Positions 1 through 9,235 of a stretch of DNA of 64,000 nt are shown piece after piece (position 1 is the stretch's first letter; the number at the start of each line of letters is the position of its first letter). Made by a program: the position numbers and the translations under genes. Below the pieces are notes generated by a model. It did no database searches and was not told the origin of the DNA. It saw nothing but the letters and a program-made list of their open reading frames with translations. This DNA is from Bacillus vallismortis (GTDB lineage: Bacteria > Bacillota > Bacilli > Bacillales > Bacillaceae), in contig NZ_CP026362.1 in NCBI RefSeq assembly GCF_004116955.1, positions 2,389,677 through 2,453,676 of the forward strand. Reading direction: 5' to 3'.

Positions 1-1
1 G

Positions 2-781
2 TACGCTGACAGATCCTATGTCCTCGCCATCAAGCCGAAGATCGACTATCCCGAGGGCATGTATTTGAGTATCGATCAGCCGTCAGTGGCGCTCCGCTAT
101 ACCCTTGTAAACGGAGAAAAACTGATTCTCTTCAGCGGAGAAGGCCATAAAACCGGCCAGGGAAAAGACATGTCGGCACATTACGAATCACTGAGAAAAG
201 CGGCAGAAAGCACGATCGGCATCGAAAGCATCCCTTATTATTGGTCCACCCAGGATCTTGTGACAATCGACAAAATACCGTTTATCGGGCCGATGTCGGA
301 ACAGGAGGACAATATTCTTGTAGCGACCGGGTTCAAAAAATGGGGCATGACGTCATCAGGTGTTGCGGCCACTCTATTGTCAGACCTTGTGGAGAAAAAA
401 GACAATCCATACGAAAGCATTTTCACGCCGTCCCGTTTCCACCTAAACCCCGGACTGCAGAAAGTGATCTCTTATAATGCCGATGTCGCCAAGCATTTTA
501 TTAAAGGAAAGCTCGAAAAGCCTGACGTCCAGTTTGAAGAGATCGCGCCGGGTGAAGGAAAAGCCGTCACCATCAACGGCAGACGCGCAGGGGCATTCAG
601 AGATGAAACAGGCTGCCTCCATCTCGTCGATACGACGTGCACCCATTTAGGCTGTGAGGTCGAGTGGAACGACGGCGAGCATACATGGGATTGTCCGTGC
701 CATGGATCGCGCTTTAAGCCAACAGGAGAAATTGTTGAAGGTCCAGCCATCAAACCATTAAAACAAATAGACCTTGATTAA
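2..781 (+). CDS. yhfW: YhfW, FAD oxidoreductase with C-terminal Rieske domain (5' partial)
   Basis: The reading frame is open from base 2, so the N-terminal FAD-binding part lies outside the window and only about 259 residues are visible. The visible part begins within the DadA-type oxidoreductase fold. It ends in a Rieske [2Fe-2S] domain with the two ligand boxes CTHLGC and CPCHGSRF, whose Cys/His pairs bind the cluster. Family members are flavoprotein/Rieske fusions of unknown substrate, probably cytosolic redox enzymes. The gene ends at a strong hairpin terminator. It lies upstream of hemAT as in B. subtilis. The identity of the family is clear from the C-terminus; the physiological reaction is not known. 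Confidence 0.9.
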   Translation, partial: YADRSYVLAIKPKIDYPEGMYLSIDQPSVALRYTLVNGEKLILFSGEGHKTGQGKDMSAHYESLRKAAESTIGIESIPYYWSTQDLVTIDKIPFIGPMSEQEDNILVATGFKKWGMTSSGVAATLLSDLVEKKDNPYESIFTPSRFHLNPGLQKVISYNADVAKHFIKGKLEKPDVQFEEIAPGEGKAVTINGRRAGAFRDETGCLHLVDTTCTHLGCEVEWNDGEHTWDCPCHGSRFKPTGEIVEGPAIKPLKQIDLD

Positions 782-809
782 ACCGTTCATTTTAGTGAAC
801 GGTTTTTTA
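781..809 (+). terminator. terminator of yhfW
   Basis: A 9-bp perfect stem (AACCGTTCA paired with TGAACGGTT) is followed by a T run. It begins on the last base of the yhfW stop codon. Confidence 0.85.
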
Positions 810-828
810 AATATTTTTCATTTGCATC

Positions 829-855
829 TTCATTCATGTTTCTCTTGGCCGATAA
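829..855 (+). promoter_or_regulatory. possible SigD promoter of hemAT
   Basis: GCCGATAA at 848-855 matches the sigma-D -10 consensus GCCGATAT at 7 of 8 positions. The -35 position 15 bases upstream reads TTCA, a poor match to TAAA. A motility/chemotaxis sigma factor would fit a chemoreceptor gene. The call rests on the -10 element only. Confidence 0.45.
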
Positions 856-2217
<1,362 letters not shown>

Positions 2218-2222
2218 ACATC

Positions 2223-2253
2223 AAAACCGGTCTGCCGCGCAGCCGGTTTTTTT
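2223..2253 (+). terminator. terminator of hemAT
   Basis: AAACCGG pairs with CCGGTTT around a GC-rich loop and is followed by a T run, six bases after the hemAT stop codon. Confidence 0.8.
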
Positions 2254-2403
2254 CTATAAACCGCATCATTGTCTGCCGCTGCGGCCATCGCCGCGGAATC
2301 GGTCTTGCTTTATGGTGTATCATGATGGCATAGGCTTTTTCATAGGATGAGCGCTTTTGATTTAGTATAATAGTGATATGACCAAAGTCAGGAAGGGGAT
2401 TTT

Positions 2404-2985
2404 ATGACAGCCGTTTGCTTAGTAAGACATGGAGAAACCGATTGGAACCTACAGCAAAAATGCCAAGGCAAAACCGATATCCCGCTGAATGCGACAGGTG
2501 AACGCCAAGCAAAAGAAACCGGAGAATATGTGAAGGATTTTTCGTGGGATGTCATCGTGACGAGCCCGCTGAAAAGAGCGAAAAGAACCGCGGAAATCAT
2601 TAATGAATATCTGCATCTTCCGATTGTCGAAATGGATGATTTTAAAGAGCGCGATTACGGCGACGCGGAGGGCATGCTGCTAGAAGAACGGAAAAGGCGC
2701 TATCCGGACAACATCTATCCGAATATGGAAACATTAGAAGAACTCACTGACAGGCTGATGGGCGGTTTGGTCAAAGTAAATCACGCGTATCCAAACCAAA
2801 AGGTGTTAATCGTCGCGCACGGCGCAGCGATTCACGCACTTCTGACGGAAATATCCGGCGGTGATCCCGAGCTGCGGAGCACGCGCCTCGTCAACGCCTG
2901 CCTCAGCAACATTGAATTTGCAGAAGAGAAATGGCGGATTAAAGACTATAACATCAACAGCCACTTATCCGGCTTTATCAAATAA
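2404..2985 (+). CDS. phoE: PhoE/YhfR, histidine phosphatase (phosphoglycerate-mutase-like)
   Basis: This 193-residue protein belongs to the histidine phosphatase superfamily. The phosphate-accepting motif VRHGETDWN is at residues 6-14 and the second catalytic histidine lies in VAHGAAIHALL near residue 140. B. subtilis YhfR (PhoE) is annotated as a broad-specificity acid phosphatase; the in vivo substrate is uncertain. The start ATG follows AGGAAGGGGATTTT. A TATAAT-like -10 lies about 30 bases upstream of the start. The gene is convergent with yhfQ and shares its terminator. The bases just upstream adjoin the place where yhfS-yhfT-yhfU would be in strain 168. Confidence 0.9.
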   Translation: MTAVCLVRHGETDWNLQQKCQGKTDIPLNATGERQAKETGEYVKDFSWDVIVTSPLKRAKRTAEIINEYLHLPIVEMDDFKERDYGDAEGMLLEERKRRYPDNIYPNMETLEELTDRLMGGLVKVNHAYPNQKVLIVAHGAAIHALLTEISGGDPELRSTRLVNACLSNIEFAEEKWRIKDYNINSHLSGFIK

Positions 2986-3016
2986 GAAAAAGACAGGCCG
3001 GCGCCTGTCTTTTCCT
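2986..3016. terminator. bidirectional terminator phoE/yhfQ
   Basis: A GACAGG/CCTGTC stem flanked by A and T runs sits exactly between the two convergent stop codons and can serve both strands. Confidence 0.85.
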
Positions 3017-3017
3017 T

Positions 3018-3974
3018 TTATCGCATCTCATGCTGAAGCTCATCCAAAATGGCATCCGCTCCGTCCACACTGCGGCGCAAAGACCACACGGCGCGGTCCA
3101 CGTGGTACACATGGCCGTTTTTCACTGCCTTCAGCTTCTTCCAAAGCACATTCTTTTCGATCGGGCGTTTGCCGTCTGCGTCAATGTCATCTGTTTTTCC
3201 TGTCATCAAAATGATGACATCCGGATCTGTCTTCAGCAGCTGCTCAAGTGTCATTTTCATATTCACTGAATCGCCGCCATTGCTAGATTCATTGTTATCT
3301 GACGTGCTGATCGCATATTGATAGCCGACCTGTGTTAAAAGTCTGGATGTAAAGAAATTTTCATCTCTGGCCATAATCGTATCGTTCGTATTTCCAATTA
3401 AAAGCACGGTCTTGCCTTTAGCACTGATTTCCCGTTTTGTCTCATTCAGTTTTTCCTCATGCACCGTCAGCTTTTTCTCCATTTCCTTTTCCTTGCCGAC
3501 CGCTTTTGCAATCGTAAGTGAAACGTCAATGGTATCTTGGTAATCAGCGTTTACATTGTCAAGCGCGATCGTGGGCGCTATTTTTTTCAGCTGGTCGTAT
3601 ATCTTCTTATGACGGGTCGTGTCGGCAATAATGAGATCGGGTTTTAATGAAGCGATTTTTTCCATGCTTGGCTGTGAGCGAGTGCCGACAGATGTGTAGC
3701 CTTCTATATTCTTCAGGACTTCCTCGTTAATCAACTGCTTCGCTTTATTGTCATCCGCCACCCCGACAGGTGTTATGCCAAGATCAAGAAGCGTGTCGAT
3801 AAAACCAAGCTCAAGAACAACAACCCGCTTCGGATGCTCTGGCACATTTGTCTTTCCTAAATCGTGTGTTACCGCCACGTTATGTCCTTTGCTGTTTTGA
3901 TTGCCGCTTGACGAGCAGGCCGCCGTTAAAACAAATAGAAGCAAAACTGTAAGCATAATCAGTGCTCTTTTCAT
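3018..3974 (-). CDS. yhfQ: YhfQ, iron(III)-siderophore/citrate binding lipoprotein
   Basis: This is the solute-binding lipoprotein (318 residues) of a ferric iron ABC importer. It has a signal peptide with lipobox LTAAC (lipidated Cys20) followed by a Ser/Asn linker and a PF01497-type two-lobed binding domain with PKRVVVLELG at its start. No permease or ATPase gene is adjacent, so it must work with components encoded elsewhere; B. subtilis YhfQ is assigned to ferric citrate uptake with the Yfm permeases. The start at 3974 is chosen because it follows AGGAGAG and begins directly with the signal peptide; an upstream in-frame ATG lacks a binding site. A near-perfect Fur box lies upstream, so iron repression is expected. 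Confidence 0.92.
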   Translation of the reverse strand: MKRALIMLTVLLLFVLTAACSSSGNQNSKGHNVAVTHDLGKTNVPEHPKRVVVLELGFIDTLLDLGITPVGVADDNKAKQLINEEVLKNIEGYTSVGTRSQPSMEKIASLKPDLIIADTTRHKKIYDQLKKIAPTIALDNVNADYQDTIDVSLTIAKAVGKEKEMEKKLTVHEEKLNETKREISAKGKTVLLIGNTNDTIMARDENFFTSRLLTQVGYQYAISTSDNNESSNGGDSVNMKMTLEQLLKTDPDVIILMTGKTDDIDADGKRPIEKNVLWKKLKAVKNGHVYHVDRAVWSLRRSVDGADAILDELQHEMR

Positions 3975-4040
3975 ATAGTCAAGTCTCTCCTGTATGTAGT
4001 TTCTAAGAATAAGATATCCAAGTAATAGTATAGCACGCAA

Positions 4041-4055
4041 TGAGAATCATTATCA
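4041..4055. promoter_or_regulatory. Fur box upstream of yhfQ
   Basis: TGAGAATCATTATCA matches the 7-1-7 Fur consensus TGATAATNATTATCA with a single difference. It lies 67 bases upstream of the yhfQ start, in the expected promoter area, and predicts derepression under iron limitation. Confidence 0.88.
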
Positions 4056-4187
4056 CTAACTTTTTTAAATTGAGGAGAGAACGTTCAGCTTCCATGTTCA
4101 CTGTCATGTAGCAGCACGATAATTGAAAGAGGAGAAAAAGGTATGGATGAAAATCAACTGCAGTACACCAGATGAACATCATGTACA

Positions 4188-4228
4188 CAAAAAAGCTTGC
4201 AGAATAGTCTAGCTTTCTCTGCAAGCTG
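4188..4228 (-). terminator. terminator of yhfP
   Basis: AGCTTGCAGA pairs with TCTGCAAGCT, and on the minus strand it runs into seven T residues. It lies just after the yhfP stop codon. Confidence 0.8.
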
Positions 4229-4234
4229 ATTCAG

Positions 4235-5227
4235 TTAAAGCTTCACAATGATTCTTCCTTGAATGCGGTTTTGCAAAATATCATGCAGCGCAGCCGGCGC
4301 TTCTTCCAACGATACTTCCCTATCCACAATGGTCAGCAGCTGATCAGGTTTTAGATCAGAAGACATACGCTCCCACACAGCGGCTCTGACATCCATCGGG
4401 CAGTACACTGAATCGATTCCGAGCAGGCTGCCCCCGCGAAGAATAAATGGATACACCGTTGCAGGAACTTCTCCCCCGCCCGTTAAGCCGCTGACTGCAA
4501 CAGATCCGCCATATTGGATTTTGCTTAAAAGCGAGGCAAGCTGTTTCCCGCCGACAGGATCAACCGCTCCCTGCCATTGCTGCTTGGACAGCGCCTTAAG
4601 CGTTCCGTCATAGACATCTTCCCTGCTGATCACTTCGCTTGCCCCGAGCTTCTTCAAATAATCAGCCGCCTCCCGGTTTCCGGTGCTTGCCGCCACATCA
4701 TAGCCCCGCTTGTTCAGCATCGATATGGCAATTCCGCCGACACCGCCGGTTGCCCCTGTGACTAGCACACTCCCTTTTTCCGGAGACAGGCCGTTCTGTT
4801 CAAGCCGATGCACCGATAATGCCGCAGTAAATCCCGCCGTTCCGTACACCATCGCTTCTTTCAATGACAGATTCCGGGGTAAAGGCACAAGCCAGTCACC
4901 AGGAACTGAAGCATATTCACTTAACCCGCCATCGCGGGAGACACCGAGCTCATAGCTTGTCGCAATTACCTCATCCCCCTCGGCAAAACGCGGATCATTG
5001 GAAGAGACAACTGTACCCGCTGCGTCAATGCCCAAGATAAGCGGATACTCTCTGACGATATTGCCGCCTGCTTTTCCGGCCAGGCCATCTTTATAATTGA
5101 TGCCGGAATAAGCAATTTTAATCAGGACACCGTCTTTCGGCAAATCCTCTGTTGACATGGTTTTCACATGGACTGAAACATCATTGTCATGTTTCTCTGC
5201 CATCAATGCTTGAAATAACGTTGACAT
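4235..5227 (-). CDS. yhfP: YhfP, NADPH quinone oxidoreductase / acrylyl-CoA reductase family
   Basis: This 330-residue member of the medium-chain dehydrogenase/reductase family has no zinc-ligand cluster. The N-terminal GroES-like domain contains the run YSGINYKDGLAGK, and the Rossmann domain begins with VTGATGGVGGIAI near residue 150. This arrangement is typical of the YhdH/AcuI quinone reductase or acrylyl-CoA reductase subgroup. The chosen ATG follows AAGGAGTGTGCC and gives the length known for YhfP; the open frame extends 15 codons further upstream without a good binding site. The broken gene yhfO lies just upstream on the same strand. The physiological substrate is unknown. Confidence 0.9.
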   Translation of the reverse strand: MSTLFQALMAEKHDNDVSVHVKTMSTEDLPKDGVLIKIAYSGINYKDGLAGKAGGNIVREYPLILGIDAAGTVVSSNDPRFAEGDEVIATSYELGVSRDGGLSEYASVPGDWLVPLPRNLSLKEAMVYGTAGFTAALSVHRLEQNGLSPEKGSVLVTGATGGVGGIAISMLNKRGYDVAASTGNREAADYLKKLGASEVISREDVYDGTLKALSKQQWQGAVDPVGGKQLASLLSKIQYGGSVAVSGLTGGGEVPATVYPFILRGGSLLGIDSVYCPMDVRAAVWERMSSDLKPDQLLTIVDREVSLEEAPAALHDILQNRIQGRIIVKL

Positions 5228-5298
5228 TCGGCACACTCCTTTTCGTTTATATGGTAACCGAAGAACATTCAAAAAACCAAATCATCAGGCTTCCATTT

Positions 5299-5753
5299 TC
5301 ATTTCGCCGGCACATTGAGGCGATAATGGGCAAATGCCATTTCCTCTTCATAGCCGTTTTGCTCATATAAGCTCCTTGCCGTCCGGTTGTGGTGTTCCGT
5401 CTGAAGCGATAAACGGTTTGCCCCGTTTTCCGCAGCAAAATCCTTTGCGGCAGACAGCAGCTGCCCGCCGGCTCCCTTTGTCCGCGCATGGGGAGCGACA
5501 AATAAGTCATTTACTATGTACATGCTTTTCATAGCCACAGAAGAAAACGTTGGCTAGAGCTGGGTAAATCCTATGAATTGAATTCTCCATTTTCTTCCGC
5601 TATCAAAATAATAGGCTCATCATTTTCCAGACACGCTTTCAAAAAAGCCTCTGCCCCTTTCAGATCGGACGCCTGTTTATAAAATTCCCGGTACTTGTTA
5701 AACAGCGGCGCAATGGCTGCTGCATCTGATGTCTTTGCTTGGCGAATGTTCAA
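5299..5753 (-). pseudogene. yhfO: yhfO, GNAT acetyltransferase broken by frameshift and nonsense codon
   Basis: Two adjacent pieces together cover an intact GNAT protein of about 149 residues. The N-terminal piece (start 5753, MNIRQAKTSDAAAI) ends early with the sequence ENGEFNS. The C-terminal piece carries the acetyl-CoA loop region ARTKGAGGQLL and the family C-terminus. Two lesions separate them. A tandem duplication of GAATT at 5575-5584 shifts the frame. When the duplicate is removed, the restored frame still meets TAG where the B. subtilis protein has Tyr (CTC TAT). Both lesions lie upstream of the acetyl-CoA-binding motif, so no active enzyme is expected. The two independent defects argue against a sequencing error. 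Confidence 0.88.
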
Positions 5754-6101
5754 CTCATTTCTTTCTTCCTCTCTATAATCGTTTCATTCTATCTTTAGTA
5801 GAATTTTCTGCAAAGTTCATTTTTCAGAATACTTTTATCAGCATACCCAGAAAAAATATCACAATAATATCCATTGATCTTCCAAAAACATATGCAGGTC
5901 ATACGAACGAATTTTTCCGACAGGAATTTGCAAAGACTCAGGAGCATTTAACTGAAAAAGCAAAGCATTTCAGCATAATGAACATTTACTCATGTCTATT
6001 TTCGTTCTTTTCTGTAAGAAATTAGTTATTTCGAGACTCTATAGAAATGGAGAGAGATGATATACCTAAATAGAGATAAAATCATCGCAAAAAAATAGGT
6101 C
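5754..6101. other. aprE upstream control region
   Basis: This AT-rich non-coding stretch lies between yhfO and the aprE promoter. In B. subtilis the corresponding segment carries the sites for DegU, ScoC, SinR and AbrB. Here the segment near 6056-6065 (GATGATATAC) resembles the ScoC half-site RATANTATY. I cannot place the other sites with confidence. The long open frame on the plus strand at 5729-6025 has no ribosome-binding site and looks accidental. Confidence 0.5.
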
Positions 6102-6130
6102 TACTAAAATATGATTGCATCTATTACAAT
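6102..6130 (+). promoter_or_regulatory. SigA promoter of aprE
   Basis: TACTAA (6102-6107) and TACAAT (6125-6130) are separated by 17 bases and match the known aprE core promoter. The weak -35 is consistent with dependence on activator release from repressors. Downstream, bases around 6137-6170 contain an imperfect inverted repeat (CAGA...TCTG ends) that matches the mRNA-stabilising 5' stem-loop known for aprE. Confidence 0.85.
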
Positions 6131-6193
6131 AAATTTACAGAATAGTCTTTTAAATAAGTCTAGTCTGAATTTTACAAAAGGAGAGGGTAAAGA

Positions 6194-7339
6194 GTGAGAA
6201 ACAAAAAATTGTGGATCAGCTTGTTGTTTGCGTTCACGTTAATCTTCACGATGGCATTCAGCAACATGTCTGCGCAGGCTGCCGGAAAAAGCAGTACAGA
6301 AAAGAAGTACATTGTCGGATTTAAACAGACAATGAGTGTCATGAGTTCCGCCAAGAAAAAGGATGTTATTTCTGAGAAAGGCGGAAAAGTCCAAAAGCAG
6401 TTTAAGTATGTTAACGCAGCAGCAGCAACATTGGATGCAAAAGCAGTAAAAGAATTGAAACAAGATCCGAGCGTTGCATATGTGGAAGAAGACCATATTG
6501 CACATCAATATGCGCAATCTGTCCCTTACGGCATTTCTCAAATTAAAGCGCCGGCTCTTCACTCTCAAGGCTACACAGGTTCTAACGTAAAAGTAGCCGT
6601 AATTGACAGCGGAATTGACTCTTCTCATCCTGACTTAAACGTCAGAGGCGGAGCAAGCTTCGTACCTTCTGAAACAAACCCATACCAAGATGGCAGTTCT
6701 CACGGCACACATGTAGCCGGTACGGTTGCCGCACTTAATAACTCAATCGGTGTTTTGGGCGTAGCGCCAAACGCATCGTTATATGCAGTAAAAGTTCTTG
6801 ATTCAACAGGAAACGGCCAATACAGCTGGATTATTAACGGCATTGAGTGGGCCATTTCCAACAAAATGGACGTGATCAATATGAGCCTTGGCGGACCATC
6901 TGGTTCTACAGCGCTGAAATCAGTCGTTGATAGAGCCGTAGCCAGCGGCATCGTCGTTGTTGCTGCAGCCGGAAATGAAGGCACTTCCGGAAGCTCAAGC
7001 ACAATCGGCTATCCTGCAAAATATCCATCTACCATTGCAGTAGGTGCGGTAAACAGCAGCAACCAAAGAGGTTCATTCTCAAGCGTAGGCCCTGAGCTTG
7101 ATGTGATGGCTCCTGGCGTGTCCATCCAAAGCACACTTCCTGGAGGCACTTACGGGTCTTACAACGGAACATCAATGGCGACTCCTCACGTTGCCGGAGC
7201 AGCCGCGTTAATTCTTTCTAAACACCCGACTTGGACAAACACGCAAGTCCGTAATCGTTTAGAGAGCACTACAACATACCTTGGAAGCTCTTTCTATTAT
7301 GGAAAAGGGTTAATCAATGTCCAAGCAGCTGCACAATAA
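6194..7339 (+). CDS. aprE: AprE, subtilisin (extracellular alkaline serine protease)
   Basis: This 381-residue precursor is the major secreted alkaline protease. Residues 1-29 form a Sec signal peptide ending ...MSAQA, residues 30-106 are the intramolecular chaperone propeptide (I9 domain), and the mature enzyme of 275 residues starts at AQSVPYGI. In mature numbering the catalytic triad is Asp32 (VIDSG), His64 (HGTHVAG) and Ser221 (NGTSMATPH), with oxyanion Asn155. The start is GTG after AAAGGAGAGGG. Several mature positions depart from subtilisin E, with stretches such as [12 protein letters not shown] and [13 protein letters not shown] that resemble subtilisin BPN'. Control by ScoC, whose gene is also in this window, is established for the family. 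Confidence 0.98.
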   Translation: MRNKKLWISLLFAFTLIFTMAFSNMSAQAAGKSSTEKKYIVGFKQTMSVMSSAKKKDVISEKGGKVQKQFKYVNAAAATLDAKAVKELKQDPSVAYVEEDHIAHQYAQSVPYGISQIKAPALHSQGYTGSNVKVAVIDSGIDSSHPDLNVRGGASFVPSETNPYQDGSSHGTHVAGTVAALNNSIGVLGVAPNASLYAVKVLDSTGNGQYSWIINGIEWAISNKMDVINMSLGGPSGSTALKSVVDRAVASGIVVVAAAGNEGTSGSSSTIGYPAKYPSTIAVGAVNSSNQRGSFSSVGPELDVMAPGVSIQSTLPGGTYGSYNGTSMATPHVAGAAALILSKHPTWTNTQVRNRLESTTTYLGSSFYYGKGLINVQAAAQ

Positions 7340-7343
7340 TATC

Positions 7344-7380
7344 AAAAAGAAGCAGGTTCCTCCATACCTGCTTCTTTTTA
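7344..7380. terminator. bidirectional terminator aprE/yhfN
   Basis: A long stem, AAGAAGCAGG paired with CCTGCTTCTT, is flanked by A and T runs between the convergent genes aprE and yhfN. Confidence 0.88.
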
Positions 7381-8655
7381 TTTGTCATGATCCGCTTCTC
7401 TTGCATTCTCTTCTTTTTCCGCGTGTTGAATCCGTTCCATGATTGAAGGATGGCTGCCTCTGAACATTTTCACAAGCACCGGTGGATCAACCTGGCTCAG
7501 TCCCGTCACGGCCAAATCCTGAAACGTTTTGACAGCGGCTTCCCTGTTCTCCGTCAGCTCGATCCCATACCGGTCAGCCTGATTTTCTTGATAACGTGAG
7601 ACCGCATGAGAAAAAGGCGTGACCGCAAAGCTCAACACAGACACCAAAAGCAATAACAGCGGCAGCGCTGCAAGGTCATGCCGTCCCTCTACATGAAACA
7701 TGCTGCGGGTTAAGCGGACCATCCGCTTATAAAGCTTATCAATGACATAAAATCCAGCGAGCGACACGAGCAAATAGCCAGCCAGTCCGATATAGACGTG
7801 CTTCATGACATAATGGCCCATTTCGTGAGCCATAATAAAGAGAATTTCTGAATCATCAAGCTTGTTCAGCGTCGTATCCCACAATACAATCCGTTTGTTG
7901 GCTCCGATTCCTGTGACATAGGCATTAAGCGCATTTGTTTTTTCAGACATATTCACTTCATATACATGATCAGCCGGAATCTCGGCTTCTTCTGCCAGCT
8001 CTAAAATTTTGCTTTCAAGCTCTTTGTTTTTCAGCGGATAAAAATCATTATATAAAGGATCGATAATGACCGGCTGAATAAAAAACAGAAACAGCGAAAA
8101 CGGCACAGTTAACAGCCAAGCATATAACCACCATTTTTTTTCATGCCTTTTAATCAGCCAATAAAAAGCGAGAACGCAAAGTGTAAAGATCGGAAAGCTG
8201 ATCCAAAAGTCTATGACCTGATCCTTAGCCCAGCTGGCCGCTGCCTGCGTGGAAATGTCGTAGTCAAGTGATACTTTATAGCCGATCCAATCTAAAGGCA
8301 GCGTCACCAACGTTGTGATCAGCGAAAGCACAAACACAAAACCAATGATCTGCAAAAAACGAAAAGGCACGGCGGCTTCCATCCATCCTTTGATTTTCTT
8401 GGAAGCGCCGCTGACCAGCAATACAAAGAACAGAAACCAATCAAGAGGAATCCCGATAAAAAACAAAAAATGTTTTACATTCGAATACTGCTCGGCCACT
8501 GCCAATTCAGACGGCTTCATGAAAGAAGCCGGATCAGCCTGCGTCCCTTTCACGGCCTCCGGCACTGCGGAATCACCGGACAGGAAAAAATACCAATAAA
8601 AAAACAGTCCGTACAGCACGTAAGCAAGCCCTGCCGCCGCAATCCACTTGCGCAT
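7378..8655 (-). CDS. yhfN: YhfN, M48 membrane metalloprotease (STE24/CAAX protease-like)
   Basis: This 425-residue integral membrane zinc protease has hydrophobic segments near residues 5-25, 62-85, 100-125, 150-168, 178-198 and two more after the active site. The zinc site is HEMGH at residues 277-281, with a third ligand expected in ENQADRYG near residue 357. This layout matches the Ste24/M48A family, which degrades or processes membrane-associated substrates. The charged C-terminal tail is short and hydrophilic. The start follows GAGGAGTGAGG. It is convergent with aprE and transcribed alone. The substrate in Bacillus is unknown. Confidence 0.9.
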   Translation of the reverse strand: MRKWIAAAGLAYVLYGLFFYWYFFLSGDSAVPEAVKGTQADPASFMKPSELAVAEQYSNVKHFLFFIGIPLDWFLFFVLLVSGASKKIKGWMEAAVPFRFLQIIGFVFVLSLITTLVTLPLDWIGYKVSLDYDISTQAAASWAKDQVIDFWISFPIFTLCVLAFYWLIKRHEKKWWLYAWLLTVPFSLFLFFIQPVIIDPLYNDFYPLKNKELESKILELAEEAEIPADHVYEVNMSEKTNALNAYVTGIGANKRIVLWDTTLNKLDDSEILFIMAHEMGHYVMKHVYIGLAGYLLVSLAGFYVIDKLYKRMVRLTRSMFHVEGRHDLAALPLLLLLVSVLSFAVTPFSHAVSRYQENQADRYGIELTENREAAVKTFQDLAVTGLSQVDPPVLVKMFRGSHPSIMERIQHAEKEENAREADHDK

Positions 8656-8800
8656 AACGCCTCACTCCTCACATCAACCGGTTACTTCTATTGTAATCAT
8701 AAATTCAAATTCTTAGAACCAAGCTGTATGCCGTACTTTTCCTCCCTTTTAAGCATGGAAAGCCCAATCAATGGGAAAACTAGAGTTTGGAGTGATGCAA

Positions 8801-9196
8801 ATGAAAAAAATCATGGCAGCCATCGTGGTTATCGGCCTTGTGTTTCTCACATTTTTCTATCTTTACAGCCGGTCAGGCGATGTGTATCAATCTGTAGACG
8901 CGGATTTGATCACGCTCTCTTCAAGCGGCCGGGAAGATATCGAAATCGAAAAAAGGCAGAACGTTAAAGATATGCTCGACATTATGAATCAGGGAAAACA
9001 GCTGAAGACAGAAAAGACATCAACCCCTGATTACGAAGGGACAATCAAGTTTCATAAAGACCGGTACGACTCATTCAGGCTATGGGTTGACGGCAGCCAG
9101 CAAGCCGTTTATTTGAAGGATGGCACATACTACAAATTAAGCAAAAGAGACACAAAGGCGCTGCTGAACATTGTGAAAAAAGAAGCAAAGGATTGA
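8801..9196 (+). CDS. yhfM: YhfM, small membrane-anchored protein of unknown function
   Basis: The protein has 131 residues. A single N-terminal hydrophobic helix (residues 2-20, Lys-Lys before it) is an anchor or uncleaved signal. The rest is a charged extracytoplasmic domain containing IEKRQNVKDMLDIMN and a YDSFRLWVDGSQQAVYLKDG segment that looks like a small beta-sheet. Two upstream in-frame ATG codons exist; the third (8801) is chosen because GGAGTG lies seven bases before it and the protein then begins with MKK. It is convergent with lcfB and shares its terminator. No catalytic motif is visible. Confidence 0.82.
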   Translation: MKKIMAAIVVIGLVFLTFFYLYSRSGDVYQSVDADLITLSSSGREDIEIEKRQNVKDMLDIMNQGKQLKTEKTSTPDYEGTIKFHKDRYDSFRLWVDGSQQAVYLKDGTYYKLSKRDTKALLNIVKKEAKD

Positions 9197-9200
9197 AAAT

Positions 9201-9232
9201 GAAAAAGCGAAGCCTCGCCGCTTCGCTTTTTC
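9201..9232. terminator. bidirectional terminator yhfM/lcfB
   Basis: AAAAAGCGAAG pairs perfectly with CTTCGCTTTTT between the two convergent stop codons. Confidence 0.88.
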
Positions 9233-9235
9233 GTA

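Noticed and set aside
4143..4172. Nine- to ten-codon peptide after AAGAGGAG between yhfQ and yhfP
   Set aside because: Too short to support, and it ends in a stretch without other gene signals.
5729..6025. 98-codon open frame on the plus strand upstream of aprE
   Set aside because: No ribosome-binding site, antisense to yhfO at its start, and it runs through the known aprE control region; biased AT-rich composition explains the open frame.
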